This document shows positions 48,799 to 58,351 of a DNA stretch of 64,000 nucleotides, one piece after another. The DNA is from an uncultured Verrucomicrobiota bacterium. Its GTDB lineage: Bacteria > Verrucomicrobiota > Verrucomicrobiae > Verrucomicrobiales > DEV007. Position 1 is the stretch's first letter; every line of letters begins with the position of its first letter. The notes under the pieces were generated by a model. The model was not told where the DNA came from, did not search any database, and saw only the letters and a program-made list of their open reading frames with translations. Where the stretch lies: NCBI GenBank assembly GCA_902591645.1, contig CACJBM010000002.1:1-64000 (forward strand), in the 5' to 3' direction. The position numbers and the translations under genes are program-made.

Positions 48799-49497
48799 TT
48801 ATTTCTCGAAAATATCAGTTTCGACCGGTATACCGGGCGAAACAGTAGCTGATAGCGTAGCTCCACAAATATAAATTCCTTTAGTCGAAGCTGGCCTCAC
48901 TTGCTTAATTGCATTCATTACCGCGTTGCCATTATCAGCAAGCTGCTCAGCTGAAAACGAAACTTTCCCAATCGGAGCTGCTACGCCACCGTTTCGATCC
49001 AATTTAAAATCAATACGTCCAGCTTTCACTGCATTAACAGCTGAAGCAGTATCATCAGTAACCGTCCCTGTCTTAGGGTTAGGCATTAATCCGCGAGGCC
49101 CGAGAAAGCGCCCAAGTTTCCTGACCTCAGCCATGGCTTCTGGAGTAGCAACAGCAACATCAAAATCTTGAAATCCCCCTTGGATTTTATTTATCAGATC
49201 ATCAAAACCAACGAACTCGGCTCCGGCATTCTTTGCAGCTGTTGCTGCTTCACCTTGAGCAAAAACCAAGACCCTAACTTTCTTGCCTGACCCATGAGGC
49301 AATGGGCATGTTCCGCGAACCATCTGGTCAGATTGCTTAGCATCAACCCCAAGACGCACAGAAATTGAAACTGTCTCGTCATACTTGGCTGGTGGAAATT
49401 TCTTAAGTATATCAATAGCTTCAGTAAGACTATATTCCTTATCCTCCTCAAACAGTTCCGCCGCTTGTCGGTATCTTTTACTTCTTTTTTTTGCCAT
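48799..49497 (-). CDS. rplA: Ribosomal protein uL1
   Basis: 232 residues. 'MAKKRSKRYRQ', 'LTEAIDILKKFPPAKYDETVSISVRLGVD' (in part), 'PLPHGSGKKVRVLVFA' and 'LGRFLGPRGLMPNPKTGTV' match bacterial L1 throughout. It sits in the large-subunit L1 stalk and often represses its own rplK-rplA mRNA. It follows rplK after 74 bp. Confidence 0.98.
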   Translation of the reverse strand: MAKKRSKRYRQAAELFEEDKEYSLTEAIDILKKFPPAKYDETVSISVRLGVDAKQSDQMVRGTCPLPHGSGKKVRVLVFAQGEAATAAKNAGAEFVGFDDLINKIQGGFQDFDVAVATPEAMAEVRKLGRFLGPRGLMPNPKTGTVTDDTASAVNAVKAGRIDFKLDRNGGVAAPIGKVSFSAEQLADNGNAVMNAIKQVRPASTKGIYICGATLSATVSPGIPVETDIFEK

Positions 49498-49571
49498 CTT
49501 TCTTTCGCAGTATTAGCGGATGCATTACACCCTCCTGCAGTGTTTTGTTTATATTAATTAAATCTCAATAA

Positions 49572-50000
49572 TTACATTCCTTGAATCTCGATGCCCATTT
49601 GGCGGGCACTTCCTGCAATGATACGAGCTGCCGCTTCATCATCTTCAGTATTCAAATCAGGTTTTTTAATTTTCACAATTTCCATCACTTGGGCTTTAGT
49701 TATTGTAGCCACTTTCTCTTTGTGAGGCTCACCTGATCCTGACGCAATCTTTGCTGCCTTTTTAAGTAACGCAGAGGCCGGTGGCTGCTTACAAACAAAA
49801 CTGAAACTTTTATCTTTATATATCGTTATAACGACTGGCAGAACATCGCCAGCCTGAGCCTGAGTCTTTGCATTAAAATCTTTGCAAAACTCCATTATAT
49901 TTAGCCCAGCCTGTCCCAATGCTGGTCCTACGGGAGGTGACGGATTCGCTTGACCCGCGGGGATCTGAAGTTTCAAGGTTCCGGTTACTTCTTTAGCCAT
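49572..50000 (-). CDS. rplK: Ribosomal protein uL11
   Basis: 142 residues of normal length. '[36 protein letters not shown]' (quoted in part) is the proline-rich N-terminal domain touching the GTPase centre, and '[20 protein letters not shown]' the rRNA-binding domain. It lies 29 bp after nusG. Confidence 0.98.
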   Translation of the reverse strand: MAKEVTGTLKLQIPAGQANPSPPVGPALGQAGLNIMEFCKDFNAKTQAQAGDVLPVVITIYKDKSFSFVCKQPPASALLKKAAKIASGSGEPHKEKVATITKAQVMEIVKIKKPDLNTEDDEAAARIIAGSARQMGIEIQGM

Positions 50001-50029
50001 AGTATTAAAATGATTAATTCAGGTATTTA

Positions 50030-50602
50030 TTATTCTTCTTTTTCAATTTGCCAATGCTCTAGCTCAACAGGAGTTGGTCGACCAAAGACAGTAACTGAAA
50101 CTAGTAATGTTCCTTTTTCTTGGTCTATTTCTTCTATTACTCCGGGCTGACTTTCAAAAGGACCATCAGAAACTTTAATCGTTTCTCCAACATCAAATGC
50201 GATTCTCGGTTTAATGCTTTCTTCGCGTTCTTTTATCTGAAGCAGCATACTCTCGACTTCGCGGGGGCGCATAGGAATCGGATTGTTCTTTGTGCCAGCA
50301 AAACCAATTACTCCATGTGTTTCCTGCACAAAGTACCAACTACGATCAATCAACCCACCCTCATCATTGAGCAAGTGCATATTCATAATGAGGTATCCAG
50401 GAAAAAACTTTCTCTTTGATTCTGAACGCTTGCCCTTCTTTACTTCCGAAACCCGTTCAGTGGGGACCAAAACTTCGAAAATCACATCGCTCATTTCTTC
50501 CGACTCAATTCGCCGTTCAAAACTATTGCGAACTTTGTTTTCCTGACCAGATAATACGTGGACAACGTACCATTGGTCTTTTGGTGCAGGAATTAAAGGC
50601 AT
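50030..50602 (-). CDS. nusG: Transcription elongation/termination factor NusG
   Basis: 190 residues. The NGN domain opens 'QWYVVHVLSGQENKVRNSFERRI' (in part), with 'KFFPGYLIMNMHLLNDE' and 'GVIGFAGTKNNPIPM'; the C-terminal KOW domain reads 'VGETIKVSDGPFESQPGVIEEID'. It binds RNA polymerase and links it to Rho or the ribosome. It lies between secE and rplK in the usual order. Confidence 0.97.
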   Translation of the reverse strand: MPLIPAPKDQWYVVHVLSGQENKVRNSFERRIESEEMSDVIFEVLVPTERVSEVKKGKRSESKRKFFPGYLIMNMHLLNDEGGLIDRSWYFVQETHGVIGFAGTKNNPIPMRPREVESMLLQIKEREESIKPRIAFDVGETIKVSDGPFESQPGVIEEIDQEKGTLLVSVTVFGRPTPVELEHWQIEKEE

Positions 50603-50651
50603 CTTTGTTTAATTAATTATAAAGCGTTATCTAAAATGAAATTCCAAGATG

Positions 50652-50873
50652 CTATAAATTCGTAAGCAACTTGATGATATTAAATAAAATCAAATCCCAA
50701 AGACTCACAAAGGCACCCAAAAGCATCATCGCTATAAATACCACTACTGAAGAATCGGTAAGCTCCTTAAAACGCTTAAATCCCTTCTCTCCCTTATTCT
50801 TGGGAATCCAAGGCCAGCTAGCTTTTTGAAGCTCAGATCTAACTTCTCCAAAATATCTTGTTAGACTTTTCAT
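50652..50873 (-). CDS. secE: Preprotein translocase subunit SecE
   Basis: 73 residues, the short single-helix form. 'YFGEVRSELQKASWPWIPK' is the conserved amphipathic segment and 'SSVVVFIAMMLLGAFVSLWDLILF' the transmembrane helix (quoted in part). It completes the SecYEG channel. It lies between tRNA-Trp and nusG. Confidence 0.95.
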   Translation of the reverse strand: MKSLTRYFGEVRSELQKASWPWIPKNKGEKGFKRFKELTDSSVVVFIAMMLLGAFVSLWDLILFNIIKLLTNL

Positions 50874-50903
50874 TTCTTCATTTAATGGATTTTAATAGAG
50901 GCT

Positions 50904-50981
50904 TGGCAGGGTAGGAGGGATTCGAACCCCCGACACCCGGTTTTGGAGACCGGTGCTCTAACCAGGCTGAGCTACTACCCT
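50904..50981 (-). tRNA. trnW: tRNA-Trp (anticodon CCA)
   Basis: On the minus strand the acceptor AGGGTAG pairs with CTACCCT. The anticodon arm is CCGGT-CTCCAAA-ACCGG with anticodon CCA, and the T arm GGGGG-TTCGAAT-CCCTC has one mismatch-tolerant end. The discriminator is G and the 3' CCA is encoded (50904-50906). The place between tuf and secE is the classical one. Confidence 0.97.
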
Positions 50982-51048
50982 CTTGGAGTTTATTTACTTT
51001 ATTTTTCTTTATTAAACTCGCTTTTGAGGACTTCTCTTTTTTACGGCG

Positions 51049-51095
51049 TAGCCGGATCCCATTCGAGCCAAATAATGCCCGACAAGATCCGGCTA
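51049..51095 (-). ncRNA. Long stem-loop between tuf and tRNA-Trp
   Basis: TAGCCGGATC (51049-51058) and GATCCGGCTA (51086-51095) form a perfect 10-bp stem. Inside, on the minus transcript, UCGGGC and GCUCGA add six pairs (one G-U) around an 8-base loop, with a small internal loop between the stems. No T-run follows on the minus strand, so it is not a simple terminator; it may be a processing signal or mRNA-protecting element separating tuf mRNA from the tRNA. Confidence 0.55.
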
Positions 51096-51125
51096 ACCTA
51101 AATTCGTTTAGTTGAGGTTTAAATC

Positions 51126-52310
51126 TTAATCAAGAATGTCAGCAACACGGCCAGCTCCAACGGTCCGACCACCTTCACGAATCGCAAAACGAATCGTTTT
51201 TTCCATAGCGATCGGAGTAATAAGATCAACTTCCATCGTCACGTTGTCACCAGGCATCACCATTTCAACACCGTCAGGTAATTTAATGGTACCAGTCACG
51301 TCAGTTGTTCGGAAGTAAAATTGTGGTCTATAATTACTAAAGAAAGGTGTATGACGGCCGCCTTCATCCTTACTCAAAACATAAACTTCAGAAGTGAACT
51401 TTTGGTGTGGAGTAATTGAACCTGGTTTTGCAATGACCTGACCACGCTCAATGTCCTCTTTCTTTGTTCCTCTAAGAAGAATACCAACATTATCACCTGC
51501 TTCACCGCGATCTAACAACTTACGGAACATCTCAATGTCAGTAACTGTCGTCTTTTGTGTGTCGCGTATTCCGACAATTTCAACTTCTTCCATCTTGTTG
51601 ACCACGCCTCGCTCAACACGACCAGTGGCAACAGTTCCCCGACCTTCAATTGAAAAGACGTCCTCAATAGGCATAAGAAAATCCAGATCCACTGGACGCT
51701 CAGGCTTCGGAATGTAATCATCAACAGCAGCCATTAGTTTCATAATGTTCTCTTGCTGCTCACCGTCTCCTTCTAGGGCCTTCAATGCAGAACCCTTAAC
51801 GATTGGAATATCATCACCAGGGAACTCATACGCGCTAAGCAATTCGCGAATCTCCATCTCAACCAGATCAAGCAATTCGGCATCATCAACCTGATCAGTT
51901 TTGTTTAAGAATACCACAATCGCAGGAACTCCAACCTGACGGGCTAGCAAAATATGCTCTCTTGTTTGAGGCATTGGACCATCTGCAGCAGAACAAACCA
52001 GAATCGCTCCGTCCATTTGTGCAGCACCCGTGATCATGTTTTTCACATAGTCAGCATGACCCGGACAATCAACGTGAGCATAGTGTCTATTCTCCGTCTC
52101 ATACTCTACGTGAGCTGTTGAAATTGTAATACCACGTTCCTTCTCTTCTGGAGCGGCATCTATTTCATCGTAATTTTTCTTCTCAGCCAAACCTTTTTCC
52201 GCCAGCGTGTGGCAGATAGCAGCGGTGAGCGTAGTCTTCCCGTGGTCAACGTGTCCGATTGTTCCGATGTTGACGTGGGGCTTGTTTCTTTCGAATGCTT
52301 CTTTGGCCAT
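51126..52310 (-). CDS. tuf: Translation elongation factor Tu
   Basis: 394 residues, normal length. The G1 motif is '[10 protein letters not shown]', G3 '[24 protein letters not shown]' (in part), and G4 'NKTDQVDD'; domains 2 and 3 follow with '[15 protein letters not shown]' and the C-terminal '[14 protein letters not shown]'. Only one copy is in the window. It is preceded by tRNA-Thr and followed by tRNA-Trp. Confidence 0.98.
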   Translation of the reverse strand: MAKEAFERNKPHVNIGTIGHVDHGKTTLTAAICHTLAEKGLAEKKNYDEIDAAPEEKERGITISTAHVEYETENRHYAHVDCPGHADYVKNMITGAAQMDGAILVCSAADGPMPQTREHILLARQVGVPAIVVFLNKTDQVDDAELLDLVEMEIRELLSAYEFPGDDIPIVKGSALKALEGDGEQQENIMKLMAAVDDYIPKPERPVDLDFLMPIEDVFSIEGRGTVATGRVERGVVNKMEEVEIVGIRDTQKTTVTDIEMFRKLLDRGEAGDNVGILLRGTKKEDIERGQVIAKPGSITPHQKFTSEVYVLSKDEGGRHTPFFSNYRPQFYFRTTDVTGTIKLPDGVEMVMPGDNVTMEVDLITPIAMEKTIRFAIREGGRTVGAGRVADILD

Positions 52311-52485
52311 GTCTTTGTTAGTAGTAAGTCCTATAAAAATTAAGGACTAGGGTCTTAGTTGATTTTGAATTGCCTTACAAATTATCCGCAAAATATTTTT
52401 GATCTCGCAATTTGTAATTCTTGTTGGTTTCTTTTTAAGTTTAGTTACCGATTAATCGGCTTGGTATTATTTCTTACTTTCTGCG

Positions 52486-52560
<75 letters not shown>

Positions 52561-52891
52561 GTATCTATTGTTTAATTACCTTATGAGCATTAAACTCGGC
52601 AGGTGACCACACATGAAACACTCACGCAGTCCGCAGAAGCCGAAAGATTTCCACCCCAGAAGGCCATTTATTATGAACCATTCTTGAAAGAAAACACCTA
52701 CCACCCCTGCGAAAAAGTGGAGCGAAATCTATCAAATCGGCTGTTACTGTCAAAAAAATTTTAAGATTTTTCGGAAATAATACAGAATTACTTCTTAAGA
52801 TACTCATTTCGAAGTAATTATGCAGGTATTTGCAATGCTAATAAACTAAGCAAAATCAGGTTATATTCCTTCATAAGAAGAAAAATCACCA
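52561..52891 (-). other. Intergenic region upstream of the tRNA-Thr/tuf operon
   Basis: 331 bp without a credible gene; a 61-codon minus-strand frame (52622-52807) looks non-coding. It contains the promoter proposed at 52726-52753 and about 165 bp of untranslated leader before tRNA-Thr. The stop of the YmdB-like gene at 52892 marks its other edge. Confidence 0.6.
52726..52753 (-). promoter_or_regulatory. Candidate promoter of the tRNA-Thr/tuf operon
   Basis: The minus strand shows a perfect -35 TTGACA (52748-52753), a 16-bp spacer and TAGATT as -10 (52726-52731, four of six consensus bases). Directly upstream of the -35 is an A/T tract (AAAAATCTTAAAATTTTTT), which resembles an UP element of strong stable-RNA promoters. 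Confidence 0.55.
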
Positions 52892-53710
52892 TCAATTATT
52901 AAATTTTTCAGCAATACGCTCAATACCTACAGCTTTCCCGGTACTGTAATCAATGTCCAAAAGGACTCCTCTTATATCCACTTCTCCTTTGGCTACAGGC
53001 ATGGCTCTGGGCGTTGAAGTGCGCATGCGCTCAAGTATTGGATCTATTTGCCTCCCCAAAATTGATTCTGATGGTCCGCACATGCCAGCATCACATAAGA
53101 ACCCTGTTCCACCCGGAAAAATTTGCTCATCCGCAGTCTGAACATGGGTATGAGTTCCCACCACAGCAGAGACTCTTCCATCAAGATAACGGCCAGTGGC
53201 TATAGTTTCACTCGTCGCCTCAGCATGAAAATCGACAAAAACCATTCTAATATCTGTCCCCTTTCGAATCAGTTCCAACTCAGCATCGATCGCAAGGAAT
53301 GGATTCTCTAGAGGTGGATTCATAAATGTTCTACCTTGAGCATTTAATATCGCTACTGGCCCTTTCTCCGTTTCAAGTACAATACTGCCTTGGCCAGGTG
53401 TACCTTCCGGATAATTGAGAGGTCGCAACAAACGCGGCTCGGTAGGCAAATAATCAATGATCTCTTTTTGATCCCAAATATGATCACCCGTTGTAATGAC
53501 AGTTGCTCCGGCCCTCAGGAGACCTATTGCAATCTTAGGCGTAATACCTCTTCCACCCGCCGCATTCTCTCCATTAACAACAATAAAATCAATTCCCCGA
53601 TCTTCACGAATCTTAGGGAGAAAATCTCCAACTGCCTTACGCCCGGGTTCGCCAACGATGTCCCCTAAAAAAAGAAGTCTTAAATTACTAGTGTGTGGTA
53701 GTGCGTCCAA
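52892..53710 (-). CDS. ymdB: YmdB family metallophosphoesterase
   Basis: 272 residues. 'LLFLGDIVGEPGRKAVGDFLP', given in part, and 'VVNGENAAGGRGIT' are the family's metal-binding opening; 'GDHIWDQKEI', 'FVDFHAEATSE' and 'VVGTHTHVQTADEQI' supply further Asp and His ligands. In Bacillus YmdB is a 2',3'-cyclic-nucleotide phosphodiesterase tied to biofilm choice; that role is not shown for this phylum. It stands alone, upstream of the tRNA-Thr/tuf promoter on the same strand. Confidence 0.94.
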   Translation of the reverse strand: MDALPHTSNLRLLFLGDIVGEPGRKAVGDFLPKIREDRGIDFIVVNGENAAGGRGITPKIAIGLLRAGATVITTGDHIWDQKEIIDYLPTEPRLLRPLNYPEGTPGQGSIVLETEKGPVAILNAQGRTFMNPPLENPFLAIDAELELIRKGTDIRMVFVDFHAEATSETIATGRYLDGRVSAVVGTHTHVQTADEQIFPGGTGFLCDAGMCGPSESILGRQIDPILERMRTSTPRAMPVAKGEVDIRGVLLDIDYSTGKAVGIERIAEKFNN

Positions 53711-53796
53711 GTCATTATGCTAATTGGAAATTAGTAAGGCTCAACCACATATTGTCATAAGTATCAATTTACGTTTAAATTCAGTTCCTATTCTCG

Positions 53797-55119
53797 ATGC
53801 CGCCAAAAGAATCATCACCGACTAAATCAGTAAAACTATTCTGGATTAGCATCATAATTATATCAGCTCTCTTAATGATAGTTATCTTAAATCCTGAAAA
53901 TAAGATTGCTGATGAATCTGAAATTCATGCTGACCAGCTCCGCATTCGCTCCAATCTGAGCACATTAGCCATTGATCCTAACTGGAGTGAGCTAGAAAAA
54001 TATCAGAGAAAAATTACCAAAAAACGATTCCTGACAGAATTAGAAAATATTTATTCTGAACAAGACGCTTGGAAATCAGTCGTCCGAATTAATTCAACAT
54101 CTGCTGAAATTCGCACAAAAGGTAACCAACTTTTCAAACTGCAATTTGGCCCATCTGATCATGTGCCCAAAAATTTACGTTACTGGAGAAAAGCCGAAGA
54201 ACTTCCCAAAAAGACTAATATTGAAAAAGAACCACTCAAAAGCCTTAGAGTAGCAATTGATCCCGGACATATCGGTGGAAAATGGGCAAAGATGGAAGGT
54301 CGATGGTATCAATTAGATGGTAAAGGTATCGAAATAAAAGAAGGGGAACTGACACTGTTAACAGCAAAATTAATTAAACAAAAACTACAATTGTTGGGAG
54401 CAACAGTTGTCCTATTAAGAGACCAACACGAACCCGTAACCAAATTACGACCAAGACACTTTGAAAAGCTGGCTCGAAAGGTTTTGCAATCACGCGGACA
54501 AAATCCTGAAGGCCTTGCACTTAAGAGAGAAAGTGAACTCCTATTTTACAGAAAACACGAAATCCGAAGAAGAGCGCATATAATAAATAATACGATTAAG
54601 CCCGATCTCACAATTTGTGTACATTTCAACGCAGAGTCTTGGGGAAACCCAAATAAACCAAAACTAATAAACCGCAATCATCTTCACCTTTTAGTAAATG
54701 GTAATTACAGCTCAACCGAATTTCGTTTAGAAGATAACCGATTCCATTTATTTAAGAGACTCTTACAAAATACTCATAATGAAGAGCTCGCGATAAATAT
54801 TGCAGTCGCCAGTTCGATGGCTAAAGAAACCGGGCTTCCTCCATATAAATATTCCACTTCAAATGCAAAGCCCATTAACCAAAAACAACCCTACATTTAC
54901 GCAAGAAACCTTCTCGCTAATAGAGTCTACCACTGCCCGGTTATTTTTCTAGAACCTTATGTAATGAACAGCCCTACATTTTATCATCGAGCCATCGCTG
55001 GAAATTACTCTGGAGAAAAAATGATAGCTGGAAAGAAACGTAAAAGTTTAATCCATGAATATGCTGACGGTGTCGTTGGAGGTCTCGTTAATTACTATAA
55101 AATAAAACGGGCTAATTAA
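53797..55119 (+). CDS. N-acetylmuramoyl-L-alanine amidase (Amidase_3)
   Basis: 440 residues. An N-terminal transmembrane helix (about 13-32) is followed by about 115 residues without a recognised domain. The zinc amidase domain starts at 'SLRVAIDPGHIGG' with ligands H158, E184 ('KEGELTLLTAKL') and H276 ('TICVHFNAE'); 'EPYVMNSPTFYHR' near the end is unusual wording for the site of the catalytic Glu. It would cut the peptide from the glycan strand in peptidoglycan. The helix suggests anchoring in the inner membrane, facing the periplasm. A PrsW-like protease gene follows on the same strand after 29 bp. Confidence 0.88.
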   Translation: MPPKESSPTKSVKLFWISIIIISALLMIVILNPENKIADESEIHADQLRIRSNLSTLAIDPNWSELEKYQRKITKKRFLTELENIYSEQDAWKSVVRINSTSAEIRTKGNQLFKLQFGPSDHVPKNLRYWRKAEELPKKTNIEKEPLKSLRVAIDPGHIGGKWAKMEGRWYQLDGKGIEIKEGELTLLTAKLIKQKLQLLGATVVLLRDQHEPVTKLRPRHFEKLARKVLQSRGQNPEGLALKRESELLFYRKHEIRRRAHIINNTIKPDLTICVHFNAESWGNPNKPKLINRNHLHLLVNGNYSSTEFRLEDNRFHLFKRLLQNTHNEELAINIAVASSMAKETGLPPYKYSTSNAKPINQKQPYIYARNLLANRVYHCPVIFLEPYVMNSPTFYHRAIAGNYSGEKMIAGKKRKSLIHEYADGVVGGLVNYYKIKRAN

Positions 55120-55148
55120 ATGATTAAGACCCTACGATTCCAGTGGTT

Positions 55149-56747
55149 ATGCTAAAGATTCCTCAAAGACTGATATTACAATCTCGTGATCGGAACTTTC
55201 TGCTCCGCTCATCAATAATTATTGGCATCATTTCAATATTAATCGGCATTGCATTGCCTAGCATTTCGACAAAAGAAAACCAAATTATAGAAGAGCTAGA
55301 AATTGCATGCCCTTGGATTAAAAAAGAATCTTTACCAATCACACTGAACCGTCTGGACCCTAAGCAAGTTGAGCGAATCATTAATTATAGGAGCGGTAAA
55401 GTATTTGATGAAGTAAGTATTGCTAGGATGGCACGTGAGGGACTCTACTTAACTGCATCAATTCTTGAAATTCCTCAAAACATTTTAAAACCAGAGAGTC
55501 AAAAACTCTTTAAAGATTATATATTATCTTCCTTAGACAAAACAAATGAAGAGCACTTTTCAAAATTAAAAGAGCGCATGAAGAGCAGCAGGCCAATTCG
55601 TTTTGCTTCTGAATTTTATGCAGACATTCTTAGCGCTAGAGAGAAGCATAAAGAAGCTAAAATATATTATGAATTCGAGTTAAAAAATTACCCTCAGTCA
55701 GATCATGCAAAAAATGGCATCATGAAAACACTCCTGGCCTTAGAAAAAACGAACGAACTTGAAGAACTATTTTCCAGTCAAGAATATAGAAATTCAATGA
55801 GCAACCAAACATTTGAAAATGTTGCCTTAAGATTAGGAAAGTGGATATCACTCACCAAAAGAAATATAACATTCATTTTTCAAAATCTTAATTTTGTTTG
55901 GCTTTCTGTAACCGCCTTTACGGCTGCTATTTGGTTCTGTATCATCATCAGTTTGGGGCGCGCGGGTAAACTTCCTCTAAGAAGAATACCACTTTATGGA
56001 TTTGGATTCTTAGCGGGATTCGCATCAACGTTCGTGGTTCTTGGATTAGTTTTCTGGCAAGAAAATGAGCTTCAATTCAAGTTAAACGGAGAAATAATTA
56101 ACGACAGCCTTTATGTGATTTGTGGCATTGGACTTAGAGAAGAACTAATCAAACTGCTTTTTTTTACACCCTTCCTTTTCATTCTTCTGAAGAGAAGGTG
56201 CCCGATGGAAGCCTTAGCAACAGCTGCTTGCATTGGACTCGGATTCGCCTGCTCAGAAAATCTACTTTATTTTGGGCCAGGATCCGAAGCGGCGGTTTTT
56301 CCTAGATTTTTAACTGCTAATTTTTTCCATACATCACTGACTGGAATCGCTGGCCTCTCACTGTTTTATTTTTGTCTTTGGCCTAAAACGAGATGGGAAG
56401 GATTTATTGGAACATTCATTTTAGTAGTGATCGCCCATGGAGCTTACGATGCCTTCGTCGGACTTGTCCCTCAATTAGCAAAGCCTTTAAGCATTTTTTC
56501 AATTATAATTTTTGCTCTTATCTCAAACTATTATTTAAATTCTGCTAAAGAAGTTAGAGAAAGTAGCTCTGCTGCTATTTCACCCCTAGGTATTTTTGTG
56601 ATAGGATCGAGCATTTTAATAGGGATAACATGGATCCTTGCATGCCATTTAAATCCAATTCGTGAGGTAATAGCTACTATTGGTCATAGTACTCTATCGT
56701 TAGGAACTATGGCTTTTATTTTCATTAATCAATTCCGTAACGAATGA
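55149..56747 (+). CDS. PrsW-like intramembrane metalloprotease with N-terminal TPR-like region
   Basis: About 532 residues; the ATG at 55149 is preferred over a GTG at 55143. A transmembrane helix near residue 30 is followed by a soluble helical region (about 60-230, TPR-like spacing 'HKEAKIYYEFELKNYPQSDHAK', in part), then six or more membrane helices. The protease motifs are 'GLREELIKLL' (EExxK), 'GLGFACSENLLYF', H in 'NFFHTSLTG' and H in 'VIAHGAYDAF', as in PrsW. In Bacillus PrsW makes the first cut in an anti-sigma factor. Here no anti-sigma gene is adjacent; the partners are an amidase and a lipoprotein, hinting at envelope stress sensing. Confidence 0.85.
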   Translation: MLKIPQRLILQSRDRNFLLRSSIIIGIISILIGIALPSISTKENQIIEELEIACPWIKKESLPITLNRLDPKQVERIINYRSGKVFDEVSIARMAREGLYLTASILEIPQNILKPESQKLFKDYILSSLDKTNEEHFSKLKERMKSSRPIRFASEFYADILSAREKHKEAKIYYEFELKNYPQSDHAKNGIMKTLLALEKTNELEELFSSQEYRNSMSNQTFENVALRLGKWISLTKRNITFIFQNLNFVWLSVTAFTAAIWFCIIISLGRAGKLPLRRIPLYGFGFLAGFASTFVVLGLVFWQENELQFKLNGEIINDSLYVICGIGLREELIKLLFFTPFLFILLKRRCPMEALATAACIGLGFACSENLLYFGPGSEAAVFPRFLTANFFHTSLTGIAGLSLFYFCLWPKTRWEGFIGTFILVVIAHGAYDAFVGLVPQLAKPLSIFSIIIFALISNYYLNSAKEVRESSSAAISPLGIFVIGSSILIGITWILACHLNPIREVIATIGHSTLSLGTMAFIFINQFRNE

Positions 56748-56830
56748 GCATTACTTAAAGCACTCACACAAACACCTTGACCATATAGCCATTAAAGGCT
56801 TTACCTGAATAGGAAGAGATAATACTGAAA

Positions 56831-57238
56831 ATGAATATCCAAATAATTGCTCTGGCCTCAGTAATTTTAACATTAGGCCTGTGCTCTTGTAATACCCTTC
56901 AATCGGTTCGTGTGTCTTCAATGAATCTGCTCAAAGGCACCCAAAAAAAGAACATTGAAGAACCTGCCACATCTAGTGAGGCACCAAAGCAAAAAAATAC
57001 CGAAACAAATTCGAAGAAAAAGACCTCCTCTAATAATCCAAATCCGTCTCTGCAAACAAATGTTCCAGCATTGCCAGAACCCATCACCAACGAAGCACCA
57101 AAGGAACCCGATAGCCCAAAGATAATTCCACCATCAAAGCCTAAAGAGAAGGAACCCACTCAAAAAGAAGACCCAAAAAAAGAATCGATTCTGAAGCCTA
57201 AACTCCCTGCCCGTGAGGGTATTTTACCACCAAGTTAG
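56831..57238 (+). CDS. Proline/lysine/glutamate-rich lipoprotein
   Basis: 135 residues with a lipoprotein signal ending in 'LGLCSC' (cysteine about residue 20). The mature part is low-complexity, rich in Lys, Pro, Glu, Ser and Thr ('KEKEPTQKEDPKKES'), with no folded domain recognised. It may be a spacer or tether across the periplasm. It lies 83 bp after the PrsW-like gene on the same strand. Confidence 0.75.
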   Translation: MNIQIIALASVILTLGLCSCNTLQSVRVSSMNLLKGTQKKNIEEPATSSEAPKQKNTETNSKKKTSSNNPNPSLQTNVPALPEPITNEAPKEPDSPKIIPPSKPKEKEPTQKEDPKKESILKPKLPAREGILPPS

Positions 57239-57267
57239 CAACTAACTTTTTAGAATCATCACCGCAG

Positions 57268-58350
57268 TCATTCCACCCAAGTGAATTGTCCTGTATAACG
57301 AATCTTGGCCTTACTCTTAAGGTGATTAATTAATGCTTCGATAGCCCTTTGTCGTTTCTCAACTTCAATAGTAGCAGCAATCTCATGATGCAATGCATCT
57401 AGTGAAGCTTTGGCTGAATCAATTCGGCCAATAACGTGAACTATGTGCCAACCAAGAGAAGTCTTAAATGGAGATCCTGTCTCACCAATACTTATCTTGA
57501 TAACATTATCATAAAAGTCACTAGGGACACGGTCCCGAGTAAGCCAACCCAAATTTCCCCCCGAATCTTTGTTCCGAGCATCCTCGGAAAATCTCATTGC
57601 TAATTCTCTGAAGCTCTGACCTTCTTTTAATTTCTGAAAAATCCTTTCAACCTTCTCTTTAACCTGCTCAGCATCTTGATCCAAAGTAGAGAAGAAGATA
57701 TGCTTTAAATTTATTCTATCAGGGATCATGGAAATAACCTTGTCTCTTTCATATCTTTCTATTATTTCCTCTTCACTAACAATAATATGTTTCTTTATAG
57801 CCTTTTCAATCCATGCTCTTTGCATGAATTGGTTCTGAAGAAAAGTATCAATCCGGCTAACTGAAAATCCCTGCGATATAGCTGCCTGATCGAATTCTTT
57901 GGAACTGTTAAAACCTCGGCGGAACCTTATCAAAGCATCATCAATTTCTTCTTGAGATAGTTCGACAGGATAGTGATAAGAATGGAACCAGATCAATCGG
58001 TCAATTACTAATTGATCAAGAACAAGGAGACGTATCGCATTAATTCTACTTCTTTCAATCTCACTCAAAACTATTCCATTTTTACGACAATACTCTTCCG
58101 TAGCACGCTCCAAATCATATCGCCTAATAGGATGGGCATTCACTGTAGCAACAATTTCTTCCCTCATAGCAAGCTGCTCCGCGTCAACCCCATTACCTTT
58201 TAATGTCTCATCGATTCGTGATTTAAGTGGCCCATCAAACCAATAAATGTCCCCAAGCAAATACAAAATACTCAGCACATAAAAAATATATCTGCGCGGG
58301 AATTTAAAGGGCCCTTGAGAGCAGTTAACTTCTTGATTCTCAGGAATCAT
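57268..58350 (-). CDS. Membrane-anchored parvulin-type peptidyl-prolyl isomerase (SurA/PpiC-like)
   Basis: The start at 58350 lies one base after the stop of the upstream methyltransferase; a frame start at 58392 would overlap that gene. The 360-residue product has a single hydrophobic segment near residue 20-35 ('YIFYVLSILYLLGDIYW'), a SurA-type N-terminal helical region ('VATVNAHPIRRYDLERATEEY', in part) and a parvulin domain ('RINLKHIFFSTLDQD', 'RFSEDARNKDSGGNLGWLTRDRVP', in part, 'GWHIVHVIGR'). It would help fold exported proteins. Its tight link to the methyltransferase is notable, since the functions are unlike. Confidence 0.88.
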   Translation of the reverse strand: MIPENQEVNCSQGPFKFPRRYIFYVLSILYLLGDIYWFDGPLKSRIDETLKGNGVDAEQLAMREEIVATVNAHPIRRYDLERATEEYCRKNGIVLSEIERSRINAIRLLVLDQLVIDRLIWFHSYHYPVELSQEEIDDALIRFRRGFNSSKEFDQAAISQGFSVSRIDTFLQNQFMQRAWIEKAIKKHIIVSEEEIIERYERDKVISMIPDRINLKHIFFSTLDQDAEQVKEKVERIFQKLKEGQSFRELAMRFSEDARNKDSGGNLGWLTRDRVPSDFYDNVIKISIGETGSPFKTSLGWHIVHVIGRIDSAKASLDALHHEIAATIEVEKRQRAIEALINHLKSKAKIRYTGQFTWVE

Positions 58351-58351
58351 T

